The notes under the pieces: generated by a model
Database searches by the model: none
What the model saw: only the letters and a program-made list of their open reading frames with translations
Told to the model about the DNA's origin: nothing
Shown here: positions 22,265-35,139 of the stretch, in pieces
Layout: every line of letters begins with the position of its first letter
How positions within the stretch are numbered: position 1 is the stretch's first letter
NCBI GenBank assembly: GCA_030762175.1
Contig: CM060841.1
Coordinates: forward strand, 5,591,501 to 5,655,500
DNA: 64,000 bases
Direction: 5' to 3'
From: Metallyticus violacea
Taxonomy: Eukaryota; Arthropoda; Insecta; Mantodea; Metallyticidae
Made by a program: the position numbers and the translations under genes

Positions 22265-24669
22265 AAAATTATATAATAATGAAAAAATTCCCCGAAGAAG
22301 AAAAGGAATAAGAAATATTGATCGGTTTGAAAAAGAAAAATGGAAAAGTTCAAAATCATTTAGACAATAATATGTAACTGTAAAAGGAAAACTGATTGAA
22401 GTAAAACGCCCTAGTTTGTCTTGCACGTTAGAATATTGTTTCTGCAAATTGTAATATTTCCTACATATGTTTGTATATTCATACTAAGTAGAAAGAAGAA
22501 AGAGTAGCATAGAAATTTTATTATTTTTGAAAATGGTACGCACAGATTATTTTTTAAAACAAGTTCAGAGGATAACAGTGTATCGAAAAGAATTTCCAAG
22601 TTAACATGGAATAAGTGATAAGGATATTGCTCGTTTAACATCACTCATTGTGGGCAATGCTTTAGAACCCGAAGTGGTTAGCATATAAGATATTTACCAA
22701 CCCCCCTAGTCAAATACAATTCCAAGATGACTATATTAGGATTTAGAGTTAAATGTTTAAAAAATACATACGCACTTCTGTGAACAAAATCCAGCTGTTA
22801 ACGTGAAAGTACGAATTTTATCTGAAGTGCTTCAATGAAAATATTCATTATTGGTTTGGACGTCCACGTGTAGATATTTGCTCCACCTGTGAGAAACTTA
22901 AACCCAAAATTAAATCTTCTTTTCATAATGAAAACGCTAGACCAGTTGCAGTGGCATAGTTAATAATTAATTAACATCAACATTTTATAAAAATAAAGCA
23001 TTTTTTATAACTTTGTAATGAAATAGACGCCGCAATCGGCCTAGAATTGAACTTTATGCAAAATATTTCTCTTCCTACTATTCCGGTGCTTACAAAAACT
23101 GTTGTTGTTTGTTTGTTTGGTTTTTTTATCCATAATCTAAAGACAATACAGTTCAGTTTTACTGCAACCATGAAAGTGTGTACTTTCCTGATTGAATACA
23201 TGATTGCCAAGTTTCTGCACGGAGTCACTCGTTCTTATCATGCAACAGAGATGCCTCTGTTATCAAGAGATTGATAAACAAGCGAGATAGGATTTAATTT
23301 ATGAAACAGCAAGGTAAAACAAATAGTAAAATCAAGGAAAAAATCAAAACACTTTTCAAAAAATATTAACTATCAAGAAATAATTGATCATTAAGAATAT
23401 TAACCACTTTTTTTTAAGAACAAAAAATGATCTTGTCCTACATTAGCAAATTACGAACATATGGATCTACAGCCAAGCAACACTTGTGTGATTGCATCTC
23501 AAAGAGACCATGGAATTGTTAAGAAAACATTCAAACATACAAATGAAATGAAAAGTGTTCATACTCCATAAAAACGAGCTTATAACAACAAAGGATGGTG
23601 AATACAAAAAAGTTCAAGATGTACATAAAAATATCAAGAATTCTGTAACAATATTCTCAATTGTGTCCATTCTGAAGAAGTAGACACTAAGAAAAACAGC
23701 AGTTAAAGATATTTTATTTAAAGCAGCTTTATCATACTAATTTACTACTTACTCAAATAAGCATTTTAGCACATTATATCAATAAACTTCTAAAAATGAA
23801 GCACTTTTATATTCAGTTAACCTCCACCGTAGTGTCGATAAGAATGAATAACCACAGACGGTCAGTGAAAACTGGTTCCCTGTTTCCGGTAGCTAAATAA
23901 GCAAGTGTTCATTAATCTGCCTGTGATGAGTGTTTCCACTTATTCCTCATAGATGATTTACCTTCATCCTCTTCAACCAGTGCGCCCAGAGATAGAGAGG
24001 TGGCTGCTATAGTGCTGCATAAGGCGCTCGTTCCCCCTGACCTTAACCTTATTCATTAATATTTCTGTTACTGCCAATTTTCTCTTTTAGGTTTGCCCTG
24101 CTAGCTCTCTTAAAAATATCCTCGTTAAGTTAGGGGTGGTACCGCCCACTTTAGTCTTCTTCTTCTATCGTCGTGAACAAGAGTCACGGCTGGAAATATT
24201 ATGCTTTTACACTGTTAAGTTTTATTCTTTTCTAATAGGGCAACAGTTTAGTTCTCTTAAGAGTGTGGCTATAGACCCCCAAAGGAGCCTTTTTATAACA
24301 TATTTTAAAAGTATGTATATAGTAAGTTTTCTCGAAACATAGGTGTATGGATCGTCTCTAATTTTTCCACTCACTTATTTATGAAGTGACTTTCCATCTC
24401 TGTAAAAGAGTAGACACACGTGTCAGAATATGGGGGAGCCACTACTGTTATGGTGGCTGAATGTCTAGACGAAAAATATATAGCCCATTCATACATTTGA
24501 AGAACATCTGAACGATATTCTACCAGGAAGATGGATTAGATGCGCCGGAGTCGACACAACATCTTCTGCAAATGACTACCAGGTCACTTGGCCTGTCTGC
24601 GACTGATTTTTTAAATAAATTCTTCTTTGTAGCCACACTACTTCAAGATCCACAACTAGTGCCATCGCT
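22265..24669. other. Unassigned AT-rich stretch
   Basis: Several 60-80 codon frames on both strands (22238-22644 minus, 22977-23274 both strands, 24136 plus) overlap one another and carry no recognisable motif. No repeat recurs here. Confidence 0.35.
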
Positions 24670-24676
24670 TGCTTCA

Positions 24677-24957
24677 ATTTTTAATGGTGTTTAACGCCCT
24701 TTTTATTACTGTGGCACCACAAGTGGTGAACACTGATGATACATGAAATGAAATGATAAATTGGGGAAGGATTTTTTAAGGAAGGAAACGTCCCAGGTCT
24801 AAGTTTAGGGTACCTCCCCGGCATTTGCCACTCATGAGCACTGAGGAAAGCCTGGAAAAAAACCTCAGTCAGAGAGGACGGCCCTGGTGGGTTTCGAACC
24901 CCAGACCTCCCGCTCACGAGTCCGCGCCTTAACGACCTCGGCCACCCGTGGCGGTTA
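24677..24957 (-). mobile_element. SINE-B copy, well preserved
   Basis: Reverse-oriented with all family blocks: GGTGTTTAACGCCC, ACACTGATGATACATGAAATG, AAACGTCCCAGGTCTAAG, TACCTCCCCGGCATTTGCC, GGACGGCCCTGGTGGGTTTC (B-box side), and the head ending CGGCCACCCGTGGCGG. Short matching flanks TGCTTCA at 24670-24676 and 24958-24964 may be a target-site duplication. Confidence 0.9.
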
Positions 24958-24964
24958 TGCTTCA

Positions 24965-26925
24965 GTGTGAATATATTGGAGTGTGTATGAAAAGTGTTAA
25001 AATGTGTCTGCCGTGCAACACAACGGGCTCATACGAATGTGAGTGAAATAATTGTTTAATGATAGAAATTTTATATACATAAGATAGCCACCAGTGAAAC
25101 ATATCATTTTATAAACAGTGGTGAAATTTTTTGATGCACTGTATTTGATCTCATTCTATCTTTCGTAAAATTTTGTCTTTGCTTCATTCTGCTGAAACCT
25201 GCAGCATAGTTCCTGATTATTTTAAATAATATACGCATAGTTGTCTGAAAGTTGTCTTTATAGTTTAGTCATCTGCAAATATTGATTTTATTAGTACAGT
25301 TGACATGCTGGAATTTCAGATTTTTCGATATAGGCCGTCCACGTTGTTCATTTCTCTGTTGTTTCTTTTTCTCCAGGTAGTAAGTAATGATATAAGTAGC
25401 TACAAGTCCAGCAGATCTCCGGTTTTGATGGCGAATTCGCTTGGCACAGTAGTGCATACTGTTAGGCGAATAAATGTTGAGGTGTCGAGAGTGTGTTGAG
25501 ATAAGAACTCGATCTAGTGAAGTGCTTTATCGCCTGTACATGACTTAACGCTGGTTAAGTAGAAGAACAAAAGCTGCAAGTGACATTAAACAACTGTTGC
25601 TGCAACTTTTGAAGCAACTGTAATAGGTTCGGTGGTTACTATCGTAAATCTGATAGTGTTGCTAATGAACGAAGGTCAGCTTAGAGTAACCCGGGATACA
25701 ACAAATTTGCAATTTAATGTGTGTGAAGCTATTCTTCTACGTTAAGCCTGTAAGTCTGTGCCGAAAGTGCAAAAGTAGAGTGAAGGAAAGAAACGGAAGA
25801 TAGGGAAAAGAGGAGAAGGAAGAAACGCACGCACGTTAACCGTCCAGCATTTGTTTCCCGTTTTAGCTGTGCCTGCCTGGCTGGCTGCTGGGCCGAATGG
25901 GGTTTCCATGGTAACTGCGGGCCCTCCCCCGCAACACATCGATCTCATCAACTACGTGGAGCTAAATTCTCTCTCTCCCTCCCCCACCCTAGTGCTCCCG
26001 AACCATTTTCACTTTCCATCTATTTGGTTCTCCACTTTCCACCTCTCTACCTCCGAAAACCATTCCTTTCACCTCTTTCCTTCTACAGTCTTCCTCTTCT
26101 TATGTCTATCTAGTTAATGTTCACGTTTAAGAATGTTTGCTTCCCTCCCTGTCTATTCCTTGCTTTTGATGTATACTTTCTCTGTTTCTCTCCTTGCCAA
26201 CGCCGAGATCGCCCGCCATAACACATTCTGACGCACAAAAGAGATTTAATCATCGTTGCATTTTGAACAGCGCTAGGAGCAAGGCAGAAGAACATCCCAT
26301 ATACCGGGCCTCCCTTAGTCCTGCATTAGTTGTCCTTGCTCAGTCATTGACCCTGATTGAAGACTCAAGCGGTATAGCATACAAATAATCTTGCTCTTGA
26401 TTTAGCCGAAAATCTATTTATATCCTTAAATCAAGATGATATATGTGTAAAAACCTCGCCCCGAAGTTAGCTATTTTCATTTTGACAGACGGGCAGATAC
26501 ACAGTTTTGTTATATACTACAGTATTAGTAGAATTCGGGTAAATATTACGTGCAAAAGCACACAGTTAAAATTTACAGCGAACAATAAGAGGTATATAGC
26601 TCTATTACAATGTTTGACTTTCATTTCTGTAAGTTTTATTTAATTATCCTTTACAGTGTTTTTAAATAATTAATTGTTTATTTTCAGAGTTATTTCATGA
26701 GCTGATGGTTAGGTATATAAGTAATGAGCAATATAAATGTTCATTATGTCTAATTAAATTACATTAATAGTCTACTGCATAACTGTGAAATGTGTTACTG
26801 TAAAACTCAGAACAGTTGTAAATGAACAGCATTTTTATTTACTTGCAATTTACAATATAATTCTGATTACGAACAATCAACAAAAAGTGCATGTAACCAT
26901 AATTTGCCAAGGTAGTTTTCTTGTT
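24965..26925. other. Unassigned stretch with a GC-rich patch at 25850-25960
   Basis: Overlapping frames lie on both strands across 25269-26388. The segment 25850-25960 is clearly richer in G+C (GCCTGCCTGGCTGGCTGCTG) and is followed by a C/T-rich run to about 26200. I see no protein motif and no splice structure I can defend. Confidence 0.3.
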
Positions 26926-27225
26926 GGACCAGCTCCTCGGTCTAGCGCTGCTGACTGATGCCTGGGAGGCCGGGGTTCGATTCCCGGTACCTACTTAAGA
27001 ATTTTTCTAAGATAGGGAGGTCTGGAACAGGGTCCACCAGCCTCGCGAGGAGATGGAGAGATGACGATCTAGTAAGGCGCGATATAGCGATCAGCGGGAT
27101 GTGCTGATCACATGCCCCCTGCAATACTGCACTCTACCAGTGAAAGCATGTGATGGAGGTAGAAGTCGCGGTAAAGCTCAAGCCCACATGGGGCTGTAAA
27201 AAGGCTTCACGAGAGAGTTCTTATT
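26926..27225 (+). mobile_element. Single SINE-like element with tRNA head (type C)
   Basis: The head has an A-box-like CTCGGTCTAGCGCTGC and a strong B box GGGGTTCGATTCCCGGTACC. A body of about 220 bp follows (GGGAGGTCTGGAACAGGGTC, GAGGAGATGGAGAGATGACG, CATGCCCCCTGCAATACTGC, GTAGAAGTCGCGGTAAAGCTC) and ends near GTAAAAAGGCTTCACGAGAG. It is far more GC-rich than its flanks. With one copy, boundaries and insertion duplication stay uncertain. Confidence 0.6.
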
Positions 27226-27884
27226 GAATCTATGACAATTATAAGGTGCATTTCATAATGTTTTGATAAGAAACACTCTAAGAGCAAACTATTAAGTCAG
27301 GATGTATCTGGCCAGGGTTTTGGTTCTGTACTTAAATGCTTTAATCATGTAATTAATATGGATGGTTTGTGTTTTTTTTCTTTACATCCCAAATCAATAC
27401 GCTGCTTTTCACACTTTTCAAAATTTGAAATTGCGTCTAATTTATGTACATAATTTTATTTCTTAGCTATTCACATTTGAATATTTATTGTTGAACCTTG
27501 TGAATGTTTATTGGTCTTTTCTCGTACGGATGGTCACATCGACTGGGTTTCCTCCAGTACCTTCCTAAGTACGTAGGAATACATTTATTAATGTGGCACC
27601 AATACAATAAGGTTTCAACAGGCGCATAAGTCTAACGAACCATATATGTTTTTATAATAGCTCGGTCTGATTGCTTTAATACAAGTCATTAGATTAGATA
27701 TTTCACAATAAGTTATAAAAATATATTTAACAATAAAATAAAAATTAAAATAACATAAAATAAAAGAAATAAAAGAAGAACGTTTTAATTAATACATTTA
27801 AAAATATAAAGAAATTCAATTTTAAATGGCACATAGCTGCATTCAATCAATTCGTTTTTGGTTATCAGATCTGAGTGTTTCACT
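27226..27884. other. AT-rich spacer
   Basis: Nothing supported; A-rich near 27715-27800. Confidence 0.4.
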
Positions 27885-28300
27885 TTCATCATACATTTAT
27901 CTAATCTCTCCTTTCCTTCCTTGTCTTTCAGCAGAGCCCAGCATGATCATCTCCCTCTATTCGATCCCATAAAGTAGCATGATAGATACTTTTCCCTTCA
28001 TTCTTCTGTACCTTTACATTCAGTCAGAACATTTGTCTATGATTCCCTCTCCTCACAGATGGGGCAAGTTCTTCGCTCATATTTGCGTCTGAGCCACGTG
28101 AGCCCCTGTAGTGAGTAGGCCACTGTTTTAATGCATTGCTTAATCACCCATCCATGTTTTAGCCCCAATTATACTTCCAACGAAATCATTTCTCCTCGTT
28201 GCGTAATTGCTGCCTATTCATACCCCTCAAGTGGTTTTAGCCTTCCTCTATGCGCTCTTTCTATTCCACTGACCCCTCAACCAAATGGAGAGCTTGTCGA
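27885..28300 (-). pseudogene. LINE ORF2 C-terminal fragment
   Basis: Minus-strand translation gives WVIKQCIKTVAYSLQGLTWL, then RRKYERRTCPICEERES, a stop, TNVLTECKGTEE, a stop and REKY. This is the same CPxC...LTEC arrangement seen at 11804-12028 and fits the cysteine knuckle near LINE ORF2 C-termini. Several stops show decay. No reverse transcriptase domain or 3' tail can be delimited. Confidence 0.5.
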
Positions 28301-29224
28301 CATCAACGGGATAATGTCGTGTTTTAATAATTCTCATAATATAGAGACAGGTTGGAAATGCCATTTTAATTCTGAATGTAAGAATTAAAAAGTGGTACTG
28401 CATAATTTACCATGTGTCATAATCTTCAAATAAATGTGCGTTTCTTCACCTTTTGGTTGATAGGGAGACTGGAAAGTTGTTTATGGAATCATTATTGCAC
28501 CCCATTTTCTTAAGTTTTCTCATTTATAATAATCCCTCTAATTCTAATTTCATTTTACAATTTTGTGTATGGTATTCTCGTGCATGACCTTAAACAGAAA
28601 TTACATCTCTGATACCTGTTTTGTTCTACGGTTCTTTTTCCTGTTTCTGATTTAAATAAAAAGTGAAAGCTACATATAGTTATTAAATTTTAGTTTTTAA
28701 GTGCCTTTTAGTGTTATATAATATTGATTGAATCATTTTAACGTGTTTACTTTCTTATCGTACTCATATGCCTAACCCATTCTAAAATGTCAAAGTAATT
28801 TACTGATGTTGATATGTGTTTTATATCAGTGAAACTGTTAATTTATACGGAAAATAATATAAATTTTATTAATTGGGGAAAGGTTTATAGTATGCCAAAG
28901 CGACATAACGTTATTTTGTTTGGCTATGTTTCATTGTACTGTCATTCCTGTTTGAAAAAAAAGACTTTTTCGTGACTCGGAAGAAATGTGTGTGAATGCT
29001 TGCAGTTTCTAGATTAACTAACAAATTCTCAAGCTCAAGCTGGAGATGTTCATTAATTCATCTTTGCTCATTTCTCGGTAAATGTTTCAGAGGTTCATGC
29101 GTAATTTAATTGCGAACCTATACTATAGAGCGACCCAATGAGCTTGAGGTGTTTTCTTTATAGGTGTTTAGTGGGCTGCTATAGCCACACGACAGTTTCT
29201 TTTGCAATTTTAAAAAGGCTTTAC
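28301..29224. other. Unassigned AT-rich stretch
   Basis: Nothing supported. Confidence 0.4.
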
Positions 29225-30115
29225 TTATTAATTTTATGAAAACTGATGCTGAAACTGGTTATCGTCGTTGTCCATGTACATTTGGCACCTCATTATAATT
29301 TATCCATCTTCCTGGCGGATATTTCTTTTTTTCACTCCTTCCAGGACATGTGAGTTTGTCTTGTATATATGTGTGCATATGCTCTTTTTTTAATTTACTC
29401 CAGACATAATTGCCGGGAGACCGAGGAATCCATAAATCCGTACTAATAATTCTGTCATTCTGAAACACGCTTTCATTTTCTCTCGTCAAAATATTCCCTG
29501 TATGAACTTTGGCAGAGTCTTGAATGAAGCCGAAATCAAACTTCCTGGCCGTTAATTTTCTAAAAAGGGGCAACATTTTATTCGCACATGTCGCAATTAA
29601 TGTATAAAGGTTTAAGTTTAACAATTTAGTAGCTCTTTGCTCAGAGATAAGAAATGTCTGTTTGTTGTGAAAATGTTCTAAGTAATATTTTACAGAATTC
29701 TTCAAACGATGACCAATGAAAACCCTACTCTCTCTCTCTGTAAAGTTTCTTAAACTCAACACTACACATAACGTGAATTTTATTGTAAATATTGGGATAT
29801 TCATACGGCCTGGAACTTTTATACTTTAAATCGCCATAAAACTTGACGAGCTGACTGAGTTAATCCATACGAATCAACAATAAATACACATTGTGCAATA
29901 TAAAACATACTGAGCCATAATTTATTTTTGAACAAAAATAGAGCATTCGTAATAACTGACTGAGCTCAAACACTATCTGATCCACACTGACAGTCAAAAA
30001 CTAGCGTGTACTTCTTCCAGTCAATGGCGGGAAAATCTGTGCACACGCTCCTTGGAAAACACTGCATGATGGTTTATAGTTCAATGGATTGCTCCATAAA
30101 TTACATTACTGAAAT
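29225..30115 (-). mobile_element. DUF4817-type IS630/Tc1-like DNA transposon, degenerate
   Basis: A minus-strand element. Its 3' side (TTTTATGAAAACTGATGCTG, AAACTGGTTATCGTCGTTG) and 5' side (GAAAACACTGCATGATGG, TTTATAGTTCAATGG) both have clear counterparts at 59926-59985 and 60405-60450 in the same relative order. The two loci therefore belong to one family. Exact terminal repeats are not resolved. Confidence 0.6.
29259..29935 (-). pseudogene. DUF4817-type DDE transposase remnant
   Basis: The N-terminus on the minus strand starts MAQYVLY (about 29930) and, after a frameshift, reads CVFIVDSYGLTQSARQVLWR, the pattern of the N-terminal DUF4817 helix-turn-helix in insect IS630-type transposases. 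A 181-codon frame (29259-29804) follows. In it FGFIQDSAKVHT retains the second catalytic aspartate, and RIISTDLWIPRSPGN is the conserved stretch before the third, which is lost. The C-terminus is LKKEHMHTYIQDKL. Much of the region between the DNA-binding and catalytic parts is deleted. Not functional. Confidence 0.65.
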
Positions 30116-31237
30116 GCTCTAAAGAAGTCAATTTCGCTTTTTAATACAGTGCAAATTCCAGCTGAATGAACGCTTGTCCAACAGCAAGCCAAACATGACA
30201 AAATATAAAGGTATGTGAATCTATCAGAAAATAAAGGAAGAATTATCAGTTAAGTCCAATTTTCTTTATGTATAAAACTTAAAAGCAACCAATATATTTT
30301 CAAAACCGATATTGGTATAAAATGCCAAGCTATGTGTTTTATGAATTTTAAAAAGTTTACATTACTAATATTAACACTAAGGTATAAAAACCTTAGTAAC
30401 GAGATTGTAATTGGGAATGTTTCATATTTAACTCATTAGGATAACATTGTTGTAGAATGGGTCGCTTACCCTACAAATGATATTCAGTGAAAAGTTTAAT
30501 TTTCGCGTTTTGTGAAAACACAGTTCAAGTTGCGGTTCGAGGAAATGCTTTGAGCAAAAGTTGGACATACAAGGATTGAGGTATCTGATATTTTCCCATA
30601 AGATCGTGTTCCTTTCTTTCTTATGATACCTGTAAAATGTTTTATTAGAAGCAACATTACACATTGTTATATTTATATAGTGACTCAGTGACCCCAATTT
30701 TATAGGCTTCTTCTTGTTTTCCTGTGCAATGCAAAAGAAATATGAGTTTACCTTCCATAGAAAAATGGTCTCTTTTTCATGCTAATCTGCGAACTAGTGA
30801 TTTTAACCTCTATTCGAAATATGAGTTTAACTAATGCCTTCAATACTTTAGCATTTAGAAACGAAATTACTTGTTCTGGACAACTTTTACTAGACTCATT
30901 TTTCTGCCCCTTTTCAAGTTTCCAATATCTATTAGTATGTTGCATTAAATAATGTGTTTTAACACGATAATTGTCCATTATATATAAACTATTTCTTTAT
31001 TTTCGTTTACCATCTTCTGTTTTACCGTTCACAGGACTAAGTTTATCACTGAAGCACATTTATTTATTATCTTAATATCTACAATTATCTTACCTTCTGT
31101 CATACATGCAGTAGATAAAATGTTTTATCTGTTTTGTTCAATACGTTACATTTTACTTTTCATTTCAGACTACTTATAAATTATATTTAATATTTAGGAA
31201 ATAATATTTATATGTTATCTAGGGAAAAATCTTTTCT
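30116..31237. other. Unassigned AT-rich stretch
   Basis: Two minus-strand frames (30428-30697, 30748-30978) carry no recognisable motif. Confidence 0.35.
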
Positions 31238-31412
31238 GGATCCAAGATGCTGCCGAGTCGATGAATTTTTAGTACTTAATACTTCCAGTGCAATGTTCTC
31301 ATTAAGGAACTTTAGACCGTCGCGTTTTGGCATAGGTTTACGGCACGTTGAAGAACTCCATACCTGTAAAAAGAGGTTCCTGGACAGAATTATCGGTCAT
31401 TTCTGGTCCAAG
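31238..31412 (+). mobile_element. Strongly diverged SINE-A relative
   Basis: The stretch GGTTTACGGCACGTTGAAGA, ACTCCATACCTGTAAAAAGA, GGTTCCTGGACAGAATTATC and GGTCATTTC aligns block by block with the SINE-A body (ATTTACGGCACGATAAAGAA, CCTCAAGCCTGAAAGAAGAGG, CCTCTGAGCAAAATTTATC, GGTCGTTTC). The head side is reduced to GAGTCGATGAATTTTTAG. Its 3' part differs from SINE-A, so it may be an older subfamily or a related SINE with another tail. Confidence 0.5.
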
Positions 31413-32751
31413 TAATACCTGGTTTAATTTCCTGTCAGATGGCGCTGAAGGCGTTAGTTTGCCACCTTTCTCCTTGCCCTTAATTGAAATTCCCCTTAAT
31501 TACCGAAACTTCCCTCACGGGAGGCGCCAATGGTTGGAATGGAGCAAAGAGTACTAGCAACAATAATAGTTTCAGTTTCCACATGACCGCATGAATGAAC
31601 CTATTTAGCGATGATTCAAAAAGGAAGTATCTGCTCTAACCGATCTCTCCTTCATTTAGATTAATTTAATCTTTTTGTTTAATAACTTAACTAACGACCT
31701 TTGTAGTTAAATAATCAATACAAGGTCATACTAATCAGTAATCACAATTTGTTCCCAAGCTCCCAAAGAGGGGAGACATTTTAGATCTTCTTGCAATATT
31801 TGCAGATGACACAATGGTTGTAATTACAGCCAAAACTTTGAAATTTTTAAATCTAAAACAGATATATTTATGAAAATATGTAAATAATTGAATCCTAATA
31901 AATTATTAAATGCAAAACACTTAAACCTAAATTAAATGTAACAAATTCTAAATGCATTTCAATAACAAATTGTTATAGAAACAACCAAGCATTTAAGTGT
32001 AAGTCAATAATGTGTTAAGATGGGAAAATCCTATTAAAGAATACAGTTAAATAAAGTTATAACCATTTTTTGAAATCAAATATACACTTGCTGTTCTAAA
32101 CTTAATTATATTCATGTTGCTACGAATGCTTGCAAACAAAAATAAAATACTTAAGCTACTAGAATATCAATTAGAATTGTAGTACGAGTCAATTAGTAGT
32201 AGGCCTTTTCAGCAAAACTTCCAATTTTCCCATGGCCTGTCATTACATATTTTCTTTAACAAACTTCCTCGTATGTAGTAATGAGATCGTAGGTGCTAAT
32301 ACTCTTTCTGTGTTTGCTTGAACTGTTACCCTTCGCCGGCTTTACAACTTACACTCCCCCAGAAAGTGCAGGTCAGTGCCCTGGTCGGTCGTTTGTCAAA
32401 GAGATAATAACATCTGGACCGACACAAGAAGTAAAAATATTTTAAACGCTGCATCAGCACACAAATATTTATGTGAACAACTTTTCATTTCTTTAGCCAT
32501 GTAAATTAATATTTTGTAATTCTAATTGCTATCCACTGGAGACTGCAAAATCTTTAAAACGGAGCACTTGTCTATTATTTTCAATTTTACAGCCCATAAA
32601 ATCAACTTTGCACAAATTAAAATTAGTTACGAAAACCACAAACACAATTTAAGCTTTTCTTCACAATAGAGTGAAACATCAGGCCATAAATTATCGAACA
32701 AAATGCCTTTCAAAAGTTGGAAAAACTTAGGAGGTGTATTTTGGGTGCAGA
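31413..32751. other. Unassigned stretch
   Basis: AT-rich after 31600. Nothing supported. Confidence 0.4.
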
Positions 32752-32753
32752 TA

Positions 32754-33949
32754 CGAGGGTGGGTCCATAAGTTTCGGGCCTATCCATTTTCTAGACATGA
32801 TAAAGACAAAAAAAATCACTTTTCTGTATAGTTACCCTTTATTGTAATACACTTCTCACATCTTTGAATTAACATTTCAATCCCCCCTCAAATAGTCACA
32901 AGTATGTTTAGTCAATGGGAGCTAGATCCGGGCTTTAGGGTGGATGGTCGATCTCCTTGAAGCCACATTTCTTCACAACCTCCTTTTCAACAAGAGCTGT
33001 GTGCACAGGCGCGTCGTCGTGAACAAGGCGTACACCACCACTCAGCTTTCCTCGCCTTTTCTCTTTGATGGAAGCACGTAGTCTCTGCAGTAGGCCAGCA
33101 TAGTACTCCCCATTTGCTGTGGTGTTCCTCTCTTTGAAGTTAATGAAGAGTATTCCTTCACAGTTCCAAAAGATTATGACCATGATCTTCTTGGTTGACT
33201 GAGTGGTCTTGGCCTTTATAAGAGATGCTGCTACAGGTTTACGCCACTCCATTGATTCTCTTTTGGACAAGGGATCATAGTAGAGGACCAAAGTTTTATC
33301 TGCTGAAATAATAGTCTGCAGAACTTCTCTCTCGTTGCCACGGCAGAGCTGCAAAATTGCCTGAAACAGATGACTCGTTGCTGCTTTTGAACTGAGGAAA
33401 GAAGTCTAGGCACCCATCTTGCACTAACCTTATTCGTTTTTAAATGTTCATGAATAATTCGAAGAACTGTTGTTTTAGAAAGGTCCAATCTTGCTGCTAT
33501 TTCTAAAACTTTAAACCGCCTGGTCTTCCATAATTTATCCTTCCACAAGAGCGATATTTTCAGGAGCGAGCACCTCCAAGGGCCGACCTGCAAGCTCTTC
33601 GTCTTCAGTGCTTTCTCGATTCATTCGAAAAAGTTTGGCCCATTCTTTTACGGTAGAATATGAGGGGAATGCTTCCCTATATACACCGTCCAATTGCTGT
33701 TTAATTTCCTTTGGAGTAAGTCCTTCTTTTGTGAGGAACTTAATAACAGGTCGATACTCCATTTTGAATATGTCACAGTCTTCTACACATAGCCTTCCTT
33801 GTGCAACTATATCTGAACAACTGAACAGAGCGGAGCGGAAGTTACAACTGCAATTGTTTACTTAAGAGATAAGGTGTGACACCAGATAAGGTTTTTGTGA
33901 AGGCGATATTCCTTATCGGCGATGCCGGAAACTTATGCACCTACTTCGT
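32754..33949 (-). mobile_element. Mariner element, complete but dead
   Basis: Both terminal inverted repeats are visible: CGAGGGTGGGTCCATAAGTT at 32754, and the inverse of CGAAGTAGGTGCATAAGTTT at the right end (33949). The left flank is TA (32752-32753). The right flank is TC where TA is expected, one substitution. The length of about 1.2 kb is normal for mariner. The same terminal sequence recurs at the right end of the related copy at 37848. Confidence 0.9.
32880..33762 (-). pseudogene. Mariner transposase with frameshifts and stops
   Basis: The N-terminus MEYRPVIKFLTKEGLTPKEI is intact from 33762, followed by SYSTVKEWAKLFRMNRES, the mariner helix-turn-helix. A frameshift near 33540 leads to LEIAARLDLSKTTVLRIIHE and SARWVPRLL in a second frame. 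A third frame holds ADKTLVLYYDP (first catalytic Asp), STKKIMVIIFWNCEGILFI, NGEYYAGLLQRLR and LVHDDAPVHT (second Asp). A stop then replaces the tyrosine of the YSPDLAP motif, but SPDLAPID, with the third Asp, is still readable after it. Further stops end the protein short of its usual ~340 residues. Confidence 0.85.
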
Positions 33950-35139
33950 CAAAATTGATTTCCTGAAACAAAGGATAACAATCGACTCAAAATGTTACAA
34001 TTTGGAGTTCTAAACTTTAAAACAGTTCACGCATTTAAGATGTTTATTTGAGCTTCGGAAACCGTTACGAAAATAGAAATCTTTCGTTTTGCATAATGAG
34101 TATAGCGGTTAAAACACAAGTTTTTAGGAATATTTCCATATCTTATTTATTAAAATATATTCATGCAATGAGAAGAAATGCTTATGAAGGCATAATTTAT
34201 CACTCCTGTGTATTATTAAAACAAAATAAACAAACGTGACTGTAGTGCAGAATGTACCTGCAACTAGTGCGCAATTCACCGCATATTGACCAAGGTTGTA
34301 ATGAACATCACAACAACCCCATTCCAGACACAACACAAACAGTTGCCGATATGGAATTGAACTCCGCGGTAATGCTATGTGCTAACCGCTACATCCAAGC
34401 GCTTGATCCCTTTACATTGCACAGCTTGGAGAAAGTTGCCAGCTCTTTGTTCAACAAGTAGTTGATGTTACCGCTCTGCTACCCCTTTCCACCCCCGCCG
34501 GAGAATCAATACGACCACTACTAGCCGCTCTGAAGAGATTTTTAAAAGCTGGAGACTTGGCTCTTCTTCCCTTCTGGATAATGTTCCTTCCATCCTGACA
34601 TATTCTCGATTTCTGGGAGATTTTTCCCCTTTCACTAGGGACGTGCAAGTAGCTACTTTACGTCATAGTGCGTTACTCCTTCCCGGAGATTACCTCTCTT
34701 CCGCTTCAGGGTGATATAGCCTCTAACTCTGATGCAAATCAAGTGCCAATCACATTGAAATACCTGAAACTTGGAGTGTTCCAATTCAAAGGGACTTAAC
34801 GTGTTCCGCGCAAGACTTAACCCCTCGTCGTTGTTCTAAAGCACTACTGCATCTTAAGATATACTCTACTAAAGTTGCGGTAGTTGAGGATGCTAATTAG
34901 AATTACAAAATAAAATTTCCAATATAACACGCATGCTGTGTAAATTATGTGCATAGTATTACAATATCCGCTGCAGGAAAGCAAGGTATATAATGCCTGT
35001 ACCTGCAATACGTACAACAGAGTATGTCCACATAAAACAAATAGTTGCATTCCAGTATCGTATGAACAAAGAAATCAACAAATAAAGTATGGAGAGCATA
35101 CTTTCATATGATGGACAATACTTTTAGCCGAAAACTGAG
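33950..35139. other. Unassigned stretch
   Basis: GC content rises near 34450-34830 without a recognisable frame or repeat. The small frames here overlap on both strands. Confidence 0.35.

Noticed and set aside
32754..33949. Active mariner because both termini and all catalytic Asp codons can be found
   Set aside because: The coding region needs at least two frameshift corrections and contains stops within and after the YSPDLAP motif.
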